A DNA stretch of 64,000 nucleotides, from NCBI GenBank assembly GCA_014529385.2, contig CM043950.1, positions 65,490,935-65,554,934 of the forward strand, read 5' to 3'. The notes under the pieces were generated by a model. That model saw only the letters and a list, made by a program, of their open reading frames with translations, did no database searches and was not told where the DNA came from. The DNA is from Adiantum capillus-veneris (lineage: Eukaryota; Streptophyta; Polypodiopsida; Polypodiales; Pteridaceae). Below are positions 22,587 through 34,683 of this stretch, piece by piece. Position numbers and translations under genes: made by a program. The stretch's first letter is position 1. Each line of letters opens with the position of its first letter.

Positions 22587-25500
22587 ATGCCTCCCAGATG
22601 GCCAAGAAAGCAGTGGGAATCCCCACCTTACCAAGTGGTAGAAATCTCCTCAAACAAGAAGGCTTGCATATCAGAGGAGGAGCTTGCAATAATCTCGACA
22701 AATATATTCATTGAGAGATTCGAACCTGCGGATGGCACTAAAGTAAAAACCACCATCTTCCCAAGGGAACTTTGGACTTCGCATCAACAATAAGAGGTGA
22801 TTAAAGGATCAAGGTGTCTATAGATGGACAGATTCTTCCACTTGCAGCCATGGGGGACATACTTCCAAAGAGCACATGAGTTTATGTCATCAATTTTGTA
22901 CAATGGAGAAGCCACACTGACAGATAAAGACGGCAAAGCTATAAAAGTGCGAATCATTATATATACGATAAATCGAGCCCTACATTTACCACCAGGCAAA
23001 CACAACTTGCTACTCAAGACCAAGGCTACAGATAATGACAAAGCCTACGTCAAGCAGCAGGGTCACAAGTTCACATACAGAGACTCGGTGTACTAAGAGA
23101 CCAAATTTCCATTGCATCTCATATCACAACACTTGAGAGTCCAAAAGCTTCCAAGATACACTGAGTCTAACCTGCACATTGCAATAGTGATGGCCATTGG
23201 ATTATCTAAGAAAAGGATGATCCGCTATGACTTGGGCACGTATATCTCGGAAAATCTACTCAAAATCTAGTTGAAGCTAATCTAAAAAACAATGATAGAA
23301 ACAAGACATACATGAATGGTGGACATGTGCTAACAAGGATTGCATATCAAGCACTAGGATTGGTGGATCAGCTACCATCGGTGGAGTCACAGTTGGATTT
23401 CTTGCACAAGTCCAAGCATGATATTAGACCAGTGGCGGGGCCCTTACTAGCTCAAGCACCCAAGAAATTAGTCGAATAGAGCTCCAGAAGGAAGAGATCG
23501 GATAATGAGGAGACAAAATCAGATGTCAAGCTCCACAAAGAAATTATGCCAAGGAGCAAAGACACTTTGTCAAAATGCCAGATCTCTAAAGTGGAAGAAG
23601 ATGACAAAGAAAAAGAAGAATACACTCTCTGTTGGTTGAAAATCCGTAGAGCATAGAGATCAAATACCAATCTCTCATACACAAAGATCTATGAAAGATT
23701 CTCGGACATAGATAGAGAAATTATGAAATAAAATAGCAGAGGAGAAGAAGACCATGGGAGTAGAGGTGATGATGAAGGTGAAGATGATCAACATAAAACA
23801 CTCAAACAACAAAAGGTGAGCAGCTAGAAAAAATCAAGAAGTACAAAAGAAGAACTGCCACAACTAATGTGGAGCTTGCCCCCGGCACCATGCGGTAATG
23901 CATTCAAAAGGAGTTCAAGCGGAAAGCTACCCAAAGAGCACAGTAAGATTCTAAGAGGCAAAGAGTCAATGATCTTGAATCATTGGATGACTCCTCACAA
24001 TCTTAGGGAGAGGACGAAGACCAGGGAGAAGAGTGGTGTGGAGACTTTGGAGAAACATATTGATAATATTCCACCCCTCTCAAACCAACCAACCACCCCT
24101 CCTCCTACTCAAGAATAATTGACTAGACTCGAAATCAAGAGACTGACAAGCAAGAGAAGGAAATACAAGAGACCAAATTAGAACAGATGTCAAGAATACC
24201 ACCAACAGTCAAAGACAAAGGAAAGATGAAGCAACAAGAAAAGAAGGAGTTGGCCCCACCAACAATACAAGAGAAAGAACAGGAAAAGATTAAGGAAGAG
24301 ACAAAAGATAAAGATAAAGAAGCGGGTAGCTCCAATGACCCGCATACATCAAACAAAAGACAATATCTCCTTGCTCCAAAGCTATCATAGAGGATGGGAA
24401 GAAGATAGTCTACTCTTTTGACATTGATGAGAATCTCAAACATATCAAAATTTAATTCCAACAACATCAAAGAATTGGACTTAAAAGAAGAAAACCAAGG
24501 GCCACAATGCAAGATTGATGAACTCCAAAGCATGCAGTTGGACCTACTTGCTGAACTATAAAAAGAAAAAGCAAATGCTCCCCACTACTATAAAGAATCT
24601 CAAGACTTCAACGAGGCAAACAACCAGCTACAAGTTGAACAACAACGGCTAGAAGAGGAGCTTAGTGAAGAACATCAAAGGAATGCCAAGTTAGGGGAGT
24701 CATACGGGTTAGTCAAGAGCACACTCACTTAGCTTTTGGCAGCACAAGACACCCCAACCCCTGCCTTTACTTCATCAGCTCTTGACTCAAGATTGCAAGA
24801 GCTCAAAGATAACAAGGAGGCTCTAGCTCAAGAAAAATATGACCGTCAGATCATGACTACAGGGCATAGATCAATTTAGATTAAAAAAGACAATGAGATC
24901 AAGCAGCTGGAAGAACAACTGCCTAAAGCACAAGAAGAGTTGGTAGCACAAAGCACAACACATGCCTCGAACTACAACAAAAAGATGTGGCCATTAGTGC
25001 CATAAAATCTCAGATAGTAGAAGTGGAAGTCCCACCACCAGCAATTGGCAAAGAGCAAGCAAGCATGGATAGATGCAAGGGAGGAAATTCAAAGATGTGC
25101 CAAGCATGTCTACAGAGGTAGGTTTACATGATTTTGATGACATAGAATAAAGGATAGATGCAAGGGAGGAAATTCAAAGATGGATATCCAAAATGTGTGA
25201 CCCATCACACAAGGAATATATGCAATTTGAACTCAAGGTACTTGAGCTGGTAGCACTTTTGATGATCACCCCTGATGAAGTAGTCAAAACCATGGGCATG
25301 AAATGATCTCTCTTCCACTGATGAACCCTTTTGTGAAAAAGAAATATGTTGCCAACATTAGAGCCAAATCACCAAGGGGATTACAGGGGTGTCCCTTTAA
25401 TAGTAAAACAGGCATTGGCCATTCTTGAACATCAACCCCTATTGCGGAAAAGGTGGTTTGAAAAGCACCCAAATGATGAAACATATTACAAAAACACACC

Positions 25501-26119
25501 ACAACATCTCAGGATCGACCTGACTTTTTGTCCTATCAATAGAAGGCGATCCTTCGATAATTTATATACATGGCAAAGCAAATGAACAGTGGTGATCAAC
25601 TACCCAGTTCTCGCGAAGCCAACGAATAACTTTCCTCCATCAAAAAAGTACATGGTCAGCAATTTACAAAGGGTCATCAACCAAATGATGTTCTGGATTT
25701 AACATGACAAATGCTGGTGAAGATTGCCAAAATGATCATCATATGCATCACCTCATTTGAAGACATAGAAGCAGTGGAGCACCCTTGGAAAGTGTTCCTA
25801 GAAGGCACCAAAGGCTTGTGTTGGAATCTCAAGACAGAGATTCCAAGCCAAAATGTAGTCATGGGGTTGTATGCCGAGTCATGTTTTTGCCCTCTCACAT
25901 GAAAACATTCAAAGAGGCATTCATGACAGGGTTCTTCAAACTTGATTCTTCCATCTTCAACCCCATGACAAAGAATACGCATGCCCGCTATATAGCTTAT
26001 CAGAGCACATTAAGTAACAATCCTTTCAGAGAGCTAGCAACAAAGGTGGATATCCAAACGAGAACAAAAAAGTTCAATTTACTCACCCACACACTAGAGA
26101 AGCGCAGACTGGGTTACTA
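22587..26119 (+). pseudogene. gag-like polyprotein remnant, plus strand, no pol
   Basis: Starts at ATG 22587 (MPPRWPRKQ). Blocks: 22587-22793; 22824-23096 with LQPWGTYFQRAHEFMSSILY and NRALHLPPGKHN; a charged Lys/Glu-rich region (23.4-24.4 kb); a Gln/Glu coiled-coil-like region (24.5-25.0 kb); then 25346-25585 with RWFEKHPNDETYYKN, 25711-25902 with PWKVFLEGTKGL, and the tail 25785-26119 in another frame. It has many stops and at least one frameshift. About 3.5 kb of protein-like sequence shows no protease, RT or integrase motif, and the PPT and 3' LTR follow within ~120 bp. I do not recognise the N-terminal domain from named families. Confidence 0.55.
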
Positions 26120-26230
26120 AAGAAGGATACAATTGGATCACTCCAACAATTGCCCAAGCAAAGCAAAGACACCATAATGGTACTTCAGCTAAAACCTGAG
26201 ATAACTTGCATGAGGATGTGCAAAGACTAG

Positions 26231-26748
26231 GAAGGGGGGATGTTGGCAGTCAAACCAGACAACCGTCCTTCGAGTTGACCCCTTCATTTGCGAGCCCTAA
26301 AATTTTGATGTACCTTCATTATTTTCCCGAGAAGCCTTATAATTAATTAAGAGTCTTTGATTGTAGTTGGACAATCTCTAAGTCTGTTCATACCAAAGTT
26401 GAGTTGTAAAGTTTGTAATTGTGTCTGAGCCTTGTAAATTTGGCCACTAGCCACCAAGAGAGCCCTAGGTATAAAACTCATTTTATAAAGAGGGAAAAGG
26501 ATCCCTTATCATTATCAAAGTTTTGAGTTTTGGAGCTTATGACTGAGAAGGGGCACTCTCATGCGCATTGTAATCCTCATATCTTAAGCTTAGATAATCA
26601 CAGTTCAATTCCAAAACTTGCAATGTGTTTTTTTGTCTATTGCTCTTTCATTCAAGTATATTCATTGTTGATTCTGATGTTGAGTATCAAAATTATGTTA
26701 GTGCCAGAATGCTGTGCTATAGATGTCCGTCATGGTGATCTGCTAACA
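26231..26748 (+). mobile_element. PPT and 3' LTR (508 bp)
   Basis: The purine tract GAAGGGGGGA (26231-26240) is followed by TGTTGGCAG at 26241. The segment ends CTGCTAACA at 26740-26748, giving a 9-bp imperfect terminal inverted repeat with one mismatch. A TATA-like TATAAAACTC lies at ~26470. A matching 5' LTR was not found in 20-22.6 kb, so the element is probably 5'-truncated or its first LTR is too diverged. Confidence 0.7.
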
Positions 26749-26922
26749 ATCACTATCAAAATTAAACACCATTTGGTTAACTAGAAAATAAACCGTGGAC
26801 AATTAGACCACATACACTAAACTCACTTATCATAAACAGATAGCAATCCCTTGTAAAACTTGAATATGGTGACAGAAGCAATTAGAATGAGTTCATAAGA
26901 ATTACATAATACAAATTTTGTA

Positions 26923-29280
26923 TCATGGTTCAGGTGATGGCTGTGCTATTTGGCTAGGTGGTGCTAGTGGAGGCCCAATGGATAGTGAGGGAAAGAGTGG
27001 CATGTGGAGTGATGGCCCGTGGTATGACCAACTAGGCACTATAGATGGATGTGTATTTGGATCTGGACTAGACCATAGCATGGGGTCATGGGGATGTGAT
27101 GGGTGTGATGTGCGTGGATATGTCTCCATGGATTGTGAAAAATTACCAAAATGTAGAGTTGACCTAGCCCACTTGGAAGCCATTGATTTGGCAACATACG
27201 TGCCATAAACACACCATAATCCCGCTCGATGCCAATACAATATAATTGTAGACTTTCACATTCCATTGCCAAGCCAACATATTGGCATCACTCATGGTGA
27301 ATGCCGATGCAATGCTATTGTAGACTTTCACACTCCATTGCCAAGCCACCATATCTAGCAAGACAGTCTAGGACTGCATTGTCAACCCTCGTGAATGTAT
27401 CTAAAAGCCACTTGAAGAAGAGCACATACTTAAATTTTTGGCATTTCAATGACAACTATAGTTTGTAACTTGAATTAATTCATGGCTTACCGAGCCAAGA
27501 ACTCACTCTTCCTAACACCGGGCTGAAAGGGTACTCTACTATGGTCAAGAGTCCATGGCAATCGTTCAAAATGGTTCCCAACCATGTCACTATCAATATC
27601 ACCGTCAGTTGCAACATCTTTGATGCAAGGATCATACAATGGAACAACTACAAGCCCATCAAATTTGTGTATAACATGTCTAGCACTAAAGTCTCAACCT
27701 ACAACATGGTTTATTATTACAACAAAAACAAAAATATAACTATCATTAAACACATAGAGGAATGATTTATGGCTTTTTGAATCTATGAAATTATTGATAA
27801 CAACATATGTGCACAAGAACATCCAAAGGAAAATGGTAGAAAGATGGTGAAACTCACACTTGCAAGCCTCCTAGATGACAAGTGGTAGATGGGTTTCTTG
27901 ACATGCCACCACCACTGTACCATTTGGCAACAAAAACTCTATAGCTAGGTTGAATACACTAGCCACGAGCTCAACAGAGAATACATTCCAAGAGGGAACA
28001 CCGATAATACCAGCACTCAATTTACACTGTGTCAATAAGTCTATCCACACAAGTCACACCCCGTCAATTAGTATCCATTTGACCGGTGTGAGAGACACTT
28101 GGAGGGTCCTACAATGCAAAAAAAAAGCAATGAGTGTCCAATGAATTAGGTATATAAAATAGATAGTAAAGTGTCATAAGCTCACTCAAGGCTACTATTG
28201 ACCAAAACATATAGTGTGAATCAGACACACCCAAAAAAATCTAATAGCTAAATACCTGTACAATAAGCATCACACTGCGCATGCATAGTGCAACTACACT
28301 TCTTTGTTGTGTGTGGACTGTATGGTTGACTTTTATTGCATAAATGCTTTGCTGAAGTGATCCTCTCAAAAAGCTTGCAATGCCTCTTTAAGAGATAGTC
28401 CATAATCGTATGCAATACATAAATGGAGATTCTTTACCATTGAATTCTTGGCCTCCATCTTCCTTTCCACGATCAATACACCCCTGCACAAGAAGTATTA
28501 GCAACATTGTACTCATATATATGATCCCATTCTTTAATGTTACTATGCTCGCCTTTGCAACTTCCACCAATAGACATGCATTCTCAGCCACTGCAAGAAT
28601 GAATTCTCCTGTGTAGATGCCTTGATCATTAAAACCTTGCCCTTGGCCAATATGTCCACTAAACAACATTTCCTACACTGTTTCATTGATATAGCACCAT
28701 ATTAATTAGCAAAAAAACCATTACATTCAAAAGCAATGAATACTTACTTTCTAGGGCTGATGCGTGCACTTGCAATCTCATTTACTTTGAAGGGAGTCAT
28801 TTTGCACCCCCTCTCTCCCTAAGCCGTGGATGAATACACTTTTGAAAGAAGTCTATGCCACTCTCTAGATTAGTGATGACATAATTTCAATTCCTTTCAA
28901 ATGAAGAAGTTCTCTATAGCACTTAAAGCCATGTCATAGCTTGCTTTGTATTCTTCTTCTCTTGAAAGGTACTCCCTTGTGTCTTTTACTATAAAAATTC
29001 TATGTTTTATGGCGATACATTGCATCCAAGTCCTCCTATAGTATGCAACATAAAGATGGATTATATTTTAAACACAATATAGTTAAGTCATCCAATTCAT
29101 GTATGCTATAAATTACATTCACCTTCCACAATAGTTGGGCTAGCAAGGACATTGGAAGTCTAAGCCACCTTGATTGATTCATGGCAGTGCCACAAAGTTC
29201 CTATTTAGATTTTGCCCTATCCTCCTCATTGAACTTGTCCAACAAGGACTATGGGTCTGTAAGTGCAAAATTTTGCATCA
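26923..29280 (-). pseudogene. decayed gene resembling an N6/N4 DNA methyltransferase
   Basis: From right to left: ~29236-28960 reads LDKFNEEDRAKSK, QSRWLRLPMSLLAQLLWKVN and HELDDLTIL with three stops. The stretch 28669-28388 is open but unrecognised. Then 28050-27470 reads as one frame of ~190 codons with four stops: GIIGVPSWNVFSVELVASVF, FLLPNGTVVVACQETHLPLV, FDGLVVVPLYDPCIKDV, PGVRKSEFLAR. The order of a (D)PP(W/Y)N-like motif, a hydrophobic strand with NGTVVV, and later R-K-S-E-F-L before a hydrophobic strand resembles beta-class amino-methyltransferases. The motif reads VPSW, not DPPW, so activity is lost or the match is wrong. A Pro/His/Ser-rich tail ends at 26923. Confidence 0.3.
27226..27356. 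repeat. 72-bp tandem duplication
   Basis: TGTAGACTTTCACA.TCCATTGCCAAGCCA occurs at 27247 and 27319, each preceded by an ATGCC.AT.CAAT block. It lies in the tail of the decayed minus-strand gene. Confidence 0.85.
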
Positions 29281-30770
29281 TAAAAATGTTGTGAGTAGTG
29301 GTGTCAGGCACATTAACTCGTGTGGTCCTAATTATTTTACTAACAATTTAGCGATCGTTTAAAATTAAAGTGTAGAAAAGTAAATTTAAAGAACCTTACT
29401 TTTTGATCATGCCAAGCACTTATAGAAACTCCACCATCTCTTGAGGATTGAACTTCATGAGCATGTACTCAACCTTTGAGGTTGAGAATTCATCTAGTCG
29501 CTCATGCAATGCCCAATATTTCCATGCGTGAATCCGATGATTGCCGTCCCACACCATGAACATTTTCTCCTCCATATGGTTAGGCTATGGAATGAGTCTA
29601 ATTTGATTATCAAAGGTGGCAGACATTACCAACTCTCTCCCATGAACACCACACCTATCAAAAGATTCAAGATCTTGTCTAAGGAAAGATTTGGACACGA
29701 TAAAAGGTACCATCATAGGTTGATAGCGTCTTTCAACTATAGAAGTCATGATCTCTATTGCATGGTCATTGTTTTTTCTAATGGCCAATTGGACTGGCAA
29801 AAAAACAACAAAGAGGAATTTTTGGCAGAGGTGATTGTATGGCACAATATGCGCATCAATCCACCCCGCTGAAATGTGACTATCATAAACACAACCAAAG
29901 ATGTCACTAAATGGTTCATTACCAACATTTTGTGGCTCTATGATCACTGAAGTCATTGCACTCATCAATGGAGCTATGCCATAGTTAAGAAGACTAGAGA
30001 TGAAAATCAGGAATGGGGGTCAACAACCATTGCTGAAGTCAACCTTGATAAAGGCATGGTGGATATCTATATGCAATCCATGTATGGTGTTATAGGATAG
30101 TAGGGAGGAAATCTTCAAAAGGAGTACTTTCCTTCTTATTTGGGTATTTATGAAGGAAAATTTGATGTTATCATCCTACCATCACAACGAGGAACCTTCA
30201 AGTCTATCATAGCAAGAACTCATGTCAGCACCAGTGAGATGTATGCTAATGATGGCGTTGAAGATTTTGACTATATACTTGAGCTTTTATCTGAAGAAAG
30301 AATGGAGGGCCTTGGAGTGGACTCAAGTTTTGGCCACCTTAGATGTGTGTCAATGAAATCACACCTACCAAGTTTTGCGAGACAAAAATGGCCTAGGCTT
30401 GGTTCCTTTTTGCACGATTAGGGTGAATCTAGAAAGAGATAATCAGAGAACAATACGGAATAGTGAAGTGATATGAGAATTAGAGACTAAAATGTAGTGC
30501 TTGTGTATCCAAGATGAGATTTCTATTCAAGATCTTATGATGGCAAGTGATTCAAGACAGATTCTAAAGGATGATAGGGAGCCAAGTAATGAATGTTACT
30601 AGACACCCTTGATACAGTGAGCTTAGATGGGCAAAGGTTGAGCAAGAAAAGAAGTACAGTGAATTGAAACAAACATTGAAAGAGGTGTGGACGATGTAAA
30701 TGGTTTTAGGGAATATGATGTAGCTAAGTAGATACTATAGTAGTTTACTTAATGGAGACGTATAATTTTC
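29280..30770 (+). pseudogene. coding-like region upstream of the gypsy pol, unknown
   Basis: Plus-strand frame from ~30000 to 30421 (EWGSTTIAEVNLDKGMVDIY, then YLGIYEGKFDVIILPSQRGT and GVEDFDYILELLSEERMEGL) has normal protein composition and few stops. After a shift, CTIRVNLERDNQR follows. It lies just upstream of, and on the same strand as, the gypsy RT and may be part of that element, but I recognise no domain. The stretch 29280-30000 has overlapping frames on both strands (29504-29872 plus, 29968-29585 minus) that I cannot assign. Confidence 0.3.
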
Positions 30771-30774
30771 ACAC

Positions 30775-30775
<1 letters not shown>

Positions 30776-30865
<90 letters not shown>

Positions 30866-31391
30866 CACATGATATACCTGGTTCACCCAATGTGGGCTAC
30901 ATCAATGGGAAAGCAACCACTCTATGGCTTTAGTACTTCAAACAAGAAGTAGGTCACAAAGGGATTATACCCTTAATACAACACCCACCTTGCTTCACTC
31001 TCACCACCTCACATCAACTTCACAATACACCACACTGCTACACCTCTTCAATCCATTTTTGTGTGTAGAAAAGGCCTCCTTTTATAGGCCAAAAGGGATG
31101 CCCTCTCTCATGAGAGGCAGCTGTGTGTAGCTGCCCTTGTGTAGACAAGTCCGAGTTGAATCCTCCCATGCGCCCATGTGTGGCCGCCCTTGAGAAGACA
31201 ATTCGGATTTGAAATTGGCCACCTGCCTACTGACCGGCGATTTTTTGACCACTTTTCGGCCTCCGTCCGGTCATAATATTTCGGCCAAAAGGAATATTCT
31301 TGCAGCTCGAGACTGGCCGTGGAAATTTTGGTTTTTTGGTGAGTGATTTCTCTTCATGCACGATGGCTTCTCCTCATAACGGGGCCTTACA
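30776..31391 (-). mobile_element. LTR in minus orientation (copia-like solo LTR)
   Basis: On the minus strand it begins TGTAAGGCCCCGTTATGAGG at 31391. It has a TATA-like CTATAAAAGGAGGC at ~31088-31075. Near its end it carries TGTAGCCCACATTGGGTGAACC split over ~30900-30870, a layout common in plant copia LTRs, and it closes with a GA/CT microsatellite ending in CA at 30776. The 5-bp flanks (ACACA and AATGT) do not match, so no target duplication is shown. It splits the plus-strand gypsy remnant. Confidence 0.55.
30777..30862. repeat. (GA)43 microsatellite
   Basis: Uninterrupted GA run of ~86 bp, at the U5-side end of the minus-strand LTR. Confidence 0.95.
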
Positions 31392-31559
31392 AATGTGAGA
31401 TTTTAATATTAAAAATTACAAGGGGTAAATCAGGCTCCATACTTAACAAATGGAGAGTGAAAACATAAAAGACAAAGAGTCAGAAAAGGATAGGACAAGT
31501 GTACCTTTTCATTAAAACAAGTACACTATTCATGATCACAAAATCATTATTGAATTTTC

Positions 31560-32600
31560 ATTAGGGAGAAGGCTAAACCAGAGAAATCTTATGATGGACC
31601 TAAGGATGCTAAAAGAATATATCTAGTAGAGCCAAGAGAAGAACCCAAACCTACTTATATTGCTATGGATCTATCTCCAGATGAGGAAGAATTATTGATT
31701 CAAACACTCAAGGAGTATAAAGATGTGTTCCCCTAGTCTTATAAGGACTTGAAGAGGGTTGATCTCACCATCTGTCATCATATAATTTCTTTAAACTATG
31801 ATTGTAAACCAAGAAGACAATGCCTTACATTTACAATGAAGATGTTGCAAAGAAGATCAAAGAGGAGGTTGATAAGCTAAAGAAAGCTGAATTCATTTAT
31901 GAAATTGAACACAGAGATTGGGTGTCCCCAATTGTGGTGGTATCCAAGAAGACAAGTTAAGAGTGTGTGTCAATTTAAAAGAAGTGAGTGCAGCTACCAT
32001 CCTTGACAATTATCCCCTTCCTATTATTGACCATGCCTTGGAAAGAGTGGCGGAGAAGTGCGCACATAGCTTTTTGGATGGATTTTTAGGTTATAATCAA
32101 TTGAGTATTAAATTGAAAGATCAACATAAAACAACTTTGCTACTGATTGGGGTTTTTTGCATACCGAGTGATGCTATTTGCACTAACAAATGCATCAACC
32201 ACCTTCCAAAGACTCATGGCTCATGCTTTTAGAGAATACTTGCATATATTTTTAGAAATCTATATAGATGATCTATGTGTGAACTCAATGTTATGCAAAG
32301 ACCATAAAGAGCATTTAAAAGAAGTGTTTGAATGTGTTACACCTATTGGATATGCCTTAATAAAAAAAAATGTGTTTTCATGGTTAGACGGGGTAAAATC
32401 CTGGGACTTATTGTTTCTGCCAATGGAATATCCATGGATATGGATAAAATCAAGGTGATTGTGGACATGCCATGCCCAAAGACTGTGAGTGAGGTTCAAT
32501 CATTCATGGGACATTATGGATACTACAAAAAAGTTTATCTACATGTATGGCATCATTTTTAAACCTCTTTTGGTTTAATTGTGACCTTTGATTGGATAAA
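31560..32600 (+). pseudogene. Ty3/gypsy reverse transcriptase remnant
   Basis: The RT approach and fingers read LSPDEEELLIQTLKEYKDVF, then KKIKEEVDKLKKAEFIYEIE and WVSPIVVV. The next frame (31918-32232) gives LRVCVNLKEVSA, NYPLPIIDHALERVA and FLDGFLGYNQLSIK. A further frame (32147-32458) gives FAYRVMLFALTNASTTFQRL and the catalytic IYIDDL. Then 32332-32562 gives GKILGLIVSANGISMDMDKI and EVQSFMGHYGYY. Order and motifs are diagnostic for gypsy RT. At least three frame changes and several stops make it dead. Confidence 0.9.
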
Positions 32601-32625
32601 AGATTATGAGAAATCATTTTAGAAA

Positions 32626-33060
32626 TTGAAGCGAGCATTGGTTTCAGCACCAATACTTAAAGCACCAGATTGGACAAAGATCTTTCATGTTCATGTGGAT
32701 GCCTCTGCTTTTGCCTTTGAATGTATCGTGGCACAAGTTGGTGAAGGGACTATGGATTTTCCCATATGCTATGCTAGCCGTCAACTAAACAATGCTGAAC
32801 GGAATTACGCAAGTACAGAAATGGAAGGATTAAGAATGGTTTATGCTTAGAAGAAATTCATGCATTATCTCTTACACAATCAATTCATTTTCTTTGCGAA
32901 TCATCAAGCACTATTGCATCTGGTGAAAAGGCCATGCAACATGGGCTGAATAGTGAGATGGTTCATCATCTTGCTTGAATTTAATTTGGCATAGTTGTGG
33001 TAAAGAAGGGGACATCCCATCAATGGGCTGATCACCTTTCTTGGCCAATAAATGGAGAGA
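32626..33060 (+). pseudogene. Ty3/gypsy RNase H remnant
   Basis: Frame 32626-32850 carries KAPDWTKIFHVHVDASAFAF, SRQLNNAERNYASTEMEGL; beyond a stop, KKFMHYLLHNQFIFFANHQA follows, where the family has a T-D-H motif and here reads A-N-H. The RNase H aspartate in HVDAS and the glutamate in STEMEG are kept. It directly continues the RT. Confidence 0.85.
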
Positions 33061-33199
33061 ACCCAAAATAAGCTAAAGATGACTTGCAGATTCATATCTC
33101 TTTAACCTAGAAATGATACCTAGATAGAGTGAGAGTATAATCCTACTTTTTACTATAGGAAAATTGTTGATAGATTGAGAGAGAATAGCTGATAGACGA

Positions 33200-33877
33200 T
33201 TGATCGAGCAAAGAAGTTCATTTCAACGGCTTAGCGTACACATATATCATAGAGGCTTGGATGGAATCTTGCGATTGTGTATCAAAGCCTCTGATATTCC
33301 TTTGTACCTAAGAGAATCACATGTCACAATGGACTTTATCCATCATGGGAAAATTAGAACCTACCAGAACTTGATGAGAATGGGAGTTTTCTGACTTAGT
33401 ATGAAATTTCATGCACACATGTATGTTGATAATTTCAAATCATGTATAGGCAGACCCCCTAAGGAGTATGCTACACTATTTTAGGTGAACATAGCACCAC
33501 ATTGGAGTAAGTATATTGTGGGTTGTTTGAACCAGGTTCCTTTCCCTGTGAACTTGTCCAAAGCTAGGATAAAAGCTATCAAAATTGAAGCATAGTCATA
33601 TAAAGTGATTGGCAATCAGTTGTACAAGCATTGCAAAGATAATCAACTCAGACTTTGTGCATCAAAAAGTGAATACTTTCCAATCTTGCAAGAAGCACAT
33701 ATGAGGCACGTGGGAGTTCATTTTTTTGTTGAAAAAATGGCTAAGGCTATAATGTTTGCTAAAATTTGGTGGCCTACACCCTTCCCACTGGCGCCTTGTT
33801 GCCATTGGCCATGGACCAGAAGCATTACTACCTTACAAACTCCTCTCATGGTTTCCATGGGAATGTGCAAATGTTAG
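33200..33877 (+). pseudogene. Ty3/gypsy integrase N-terminal remnant
   Basis: Frame 33605-33877 gives IGNQLYKHCKDNQLRLCASK and EAHMRHVGVHFFVEKMAKAI followed by IWWPT, the H-x-x-x-H half of the integrase zinc domain. The C-x2-C half and the DDE core do not follow; the frame decays after 33790. The preceding frame 33200-33394 (RGLDGILRLCIKASDIPLYL) is an additional similar segment, perhaps a partial duplicate of the same linker and zinc region. Confidence 0.75.
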
Positions 33878-33879
33878 TG

Positions 33880-34500
33880 GAGTTCTTTCTTGAGTGTCAC
33901 ATGCTATTTATGAAATTGTTATGACACTTAATGACAATTGTTTAAGGTCTATTCGAAAACTGGTAATTGATCTAGAGGTGCTGACCTAGGAGAAGATATG
34001 TGCAGACATGACCATTTTGAGTTGCAAGGCCCCCAAACAAGAATACATGCATTCCTGTGGCTCGAGGGTGTTAGTGAATGTAGAGCTCCTGTTGGAGTGC
34101 ATGTATGGGGAGGAGCGGAGAAGCGTAAGAACTTGCCTTTTGTTCATCACTATCCATGACTTATTGATAACTTCTTAAGCTAACGTATGGGGCTGAATGA
34201 TCTTGCAGGCTAGAAAATTAGCATAGTATAGATATGTGCATGTTGACTTGTTTAGAACCACATTGATCAAGAACATGATCAACCTTGTAACAATGCACCC
34301 GGAAGGAGTGTCCAATGCATTTGTGCCACCAACACCAAGGCGCACTCCACAGCCTTAACCTAGGAGATACCCCCAAGCTCCTCTAGCAATGTAGCATCAT
34401 GTTCCCATCCCCATTTCCCCAAATACCTCTCCAAGGACCTTGCCCCCTCATCACCCTCTATCCATGTCTGATGCCCCTACCACTCCTACACACCAATGGA
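33880..34500. other. spacer without a supported gene
   Basis: Probably the decayed 3' part of the gypsy element, but no integrase core, PPT or LTR start can be pointed to. Confidence 0.5.

Positions 34501-34683
<183 letters not shown>

Noticed and set aside
26918-27208. Plus-strand Gly/Asp/Trp-rich frame
   Set aside because: It is antisense to the Pro/His/Ser-rich end of the minus-strand decayed gene, which has supporting upstream blocks.
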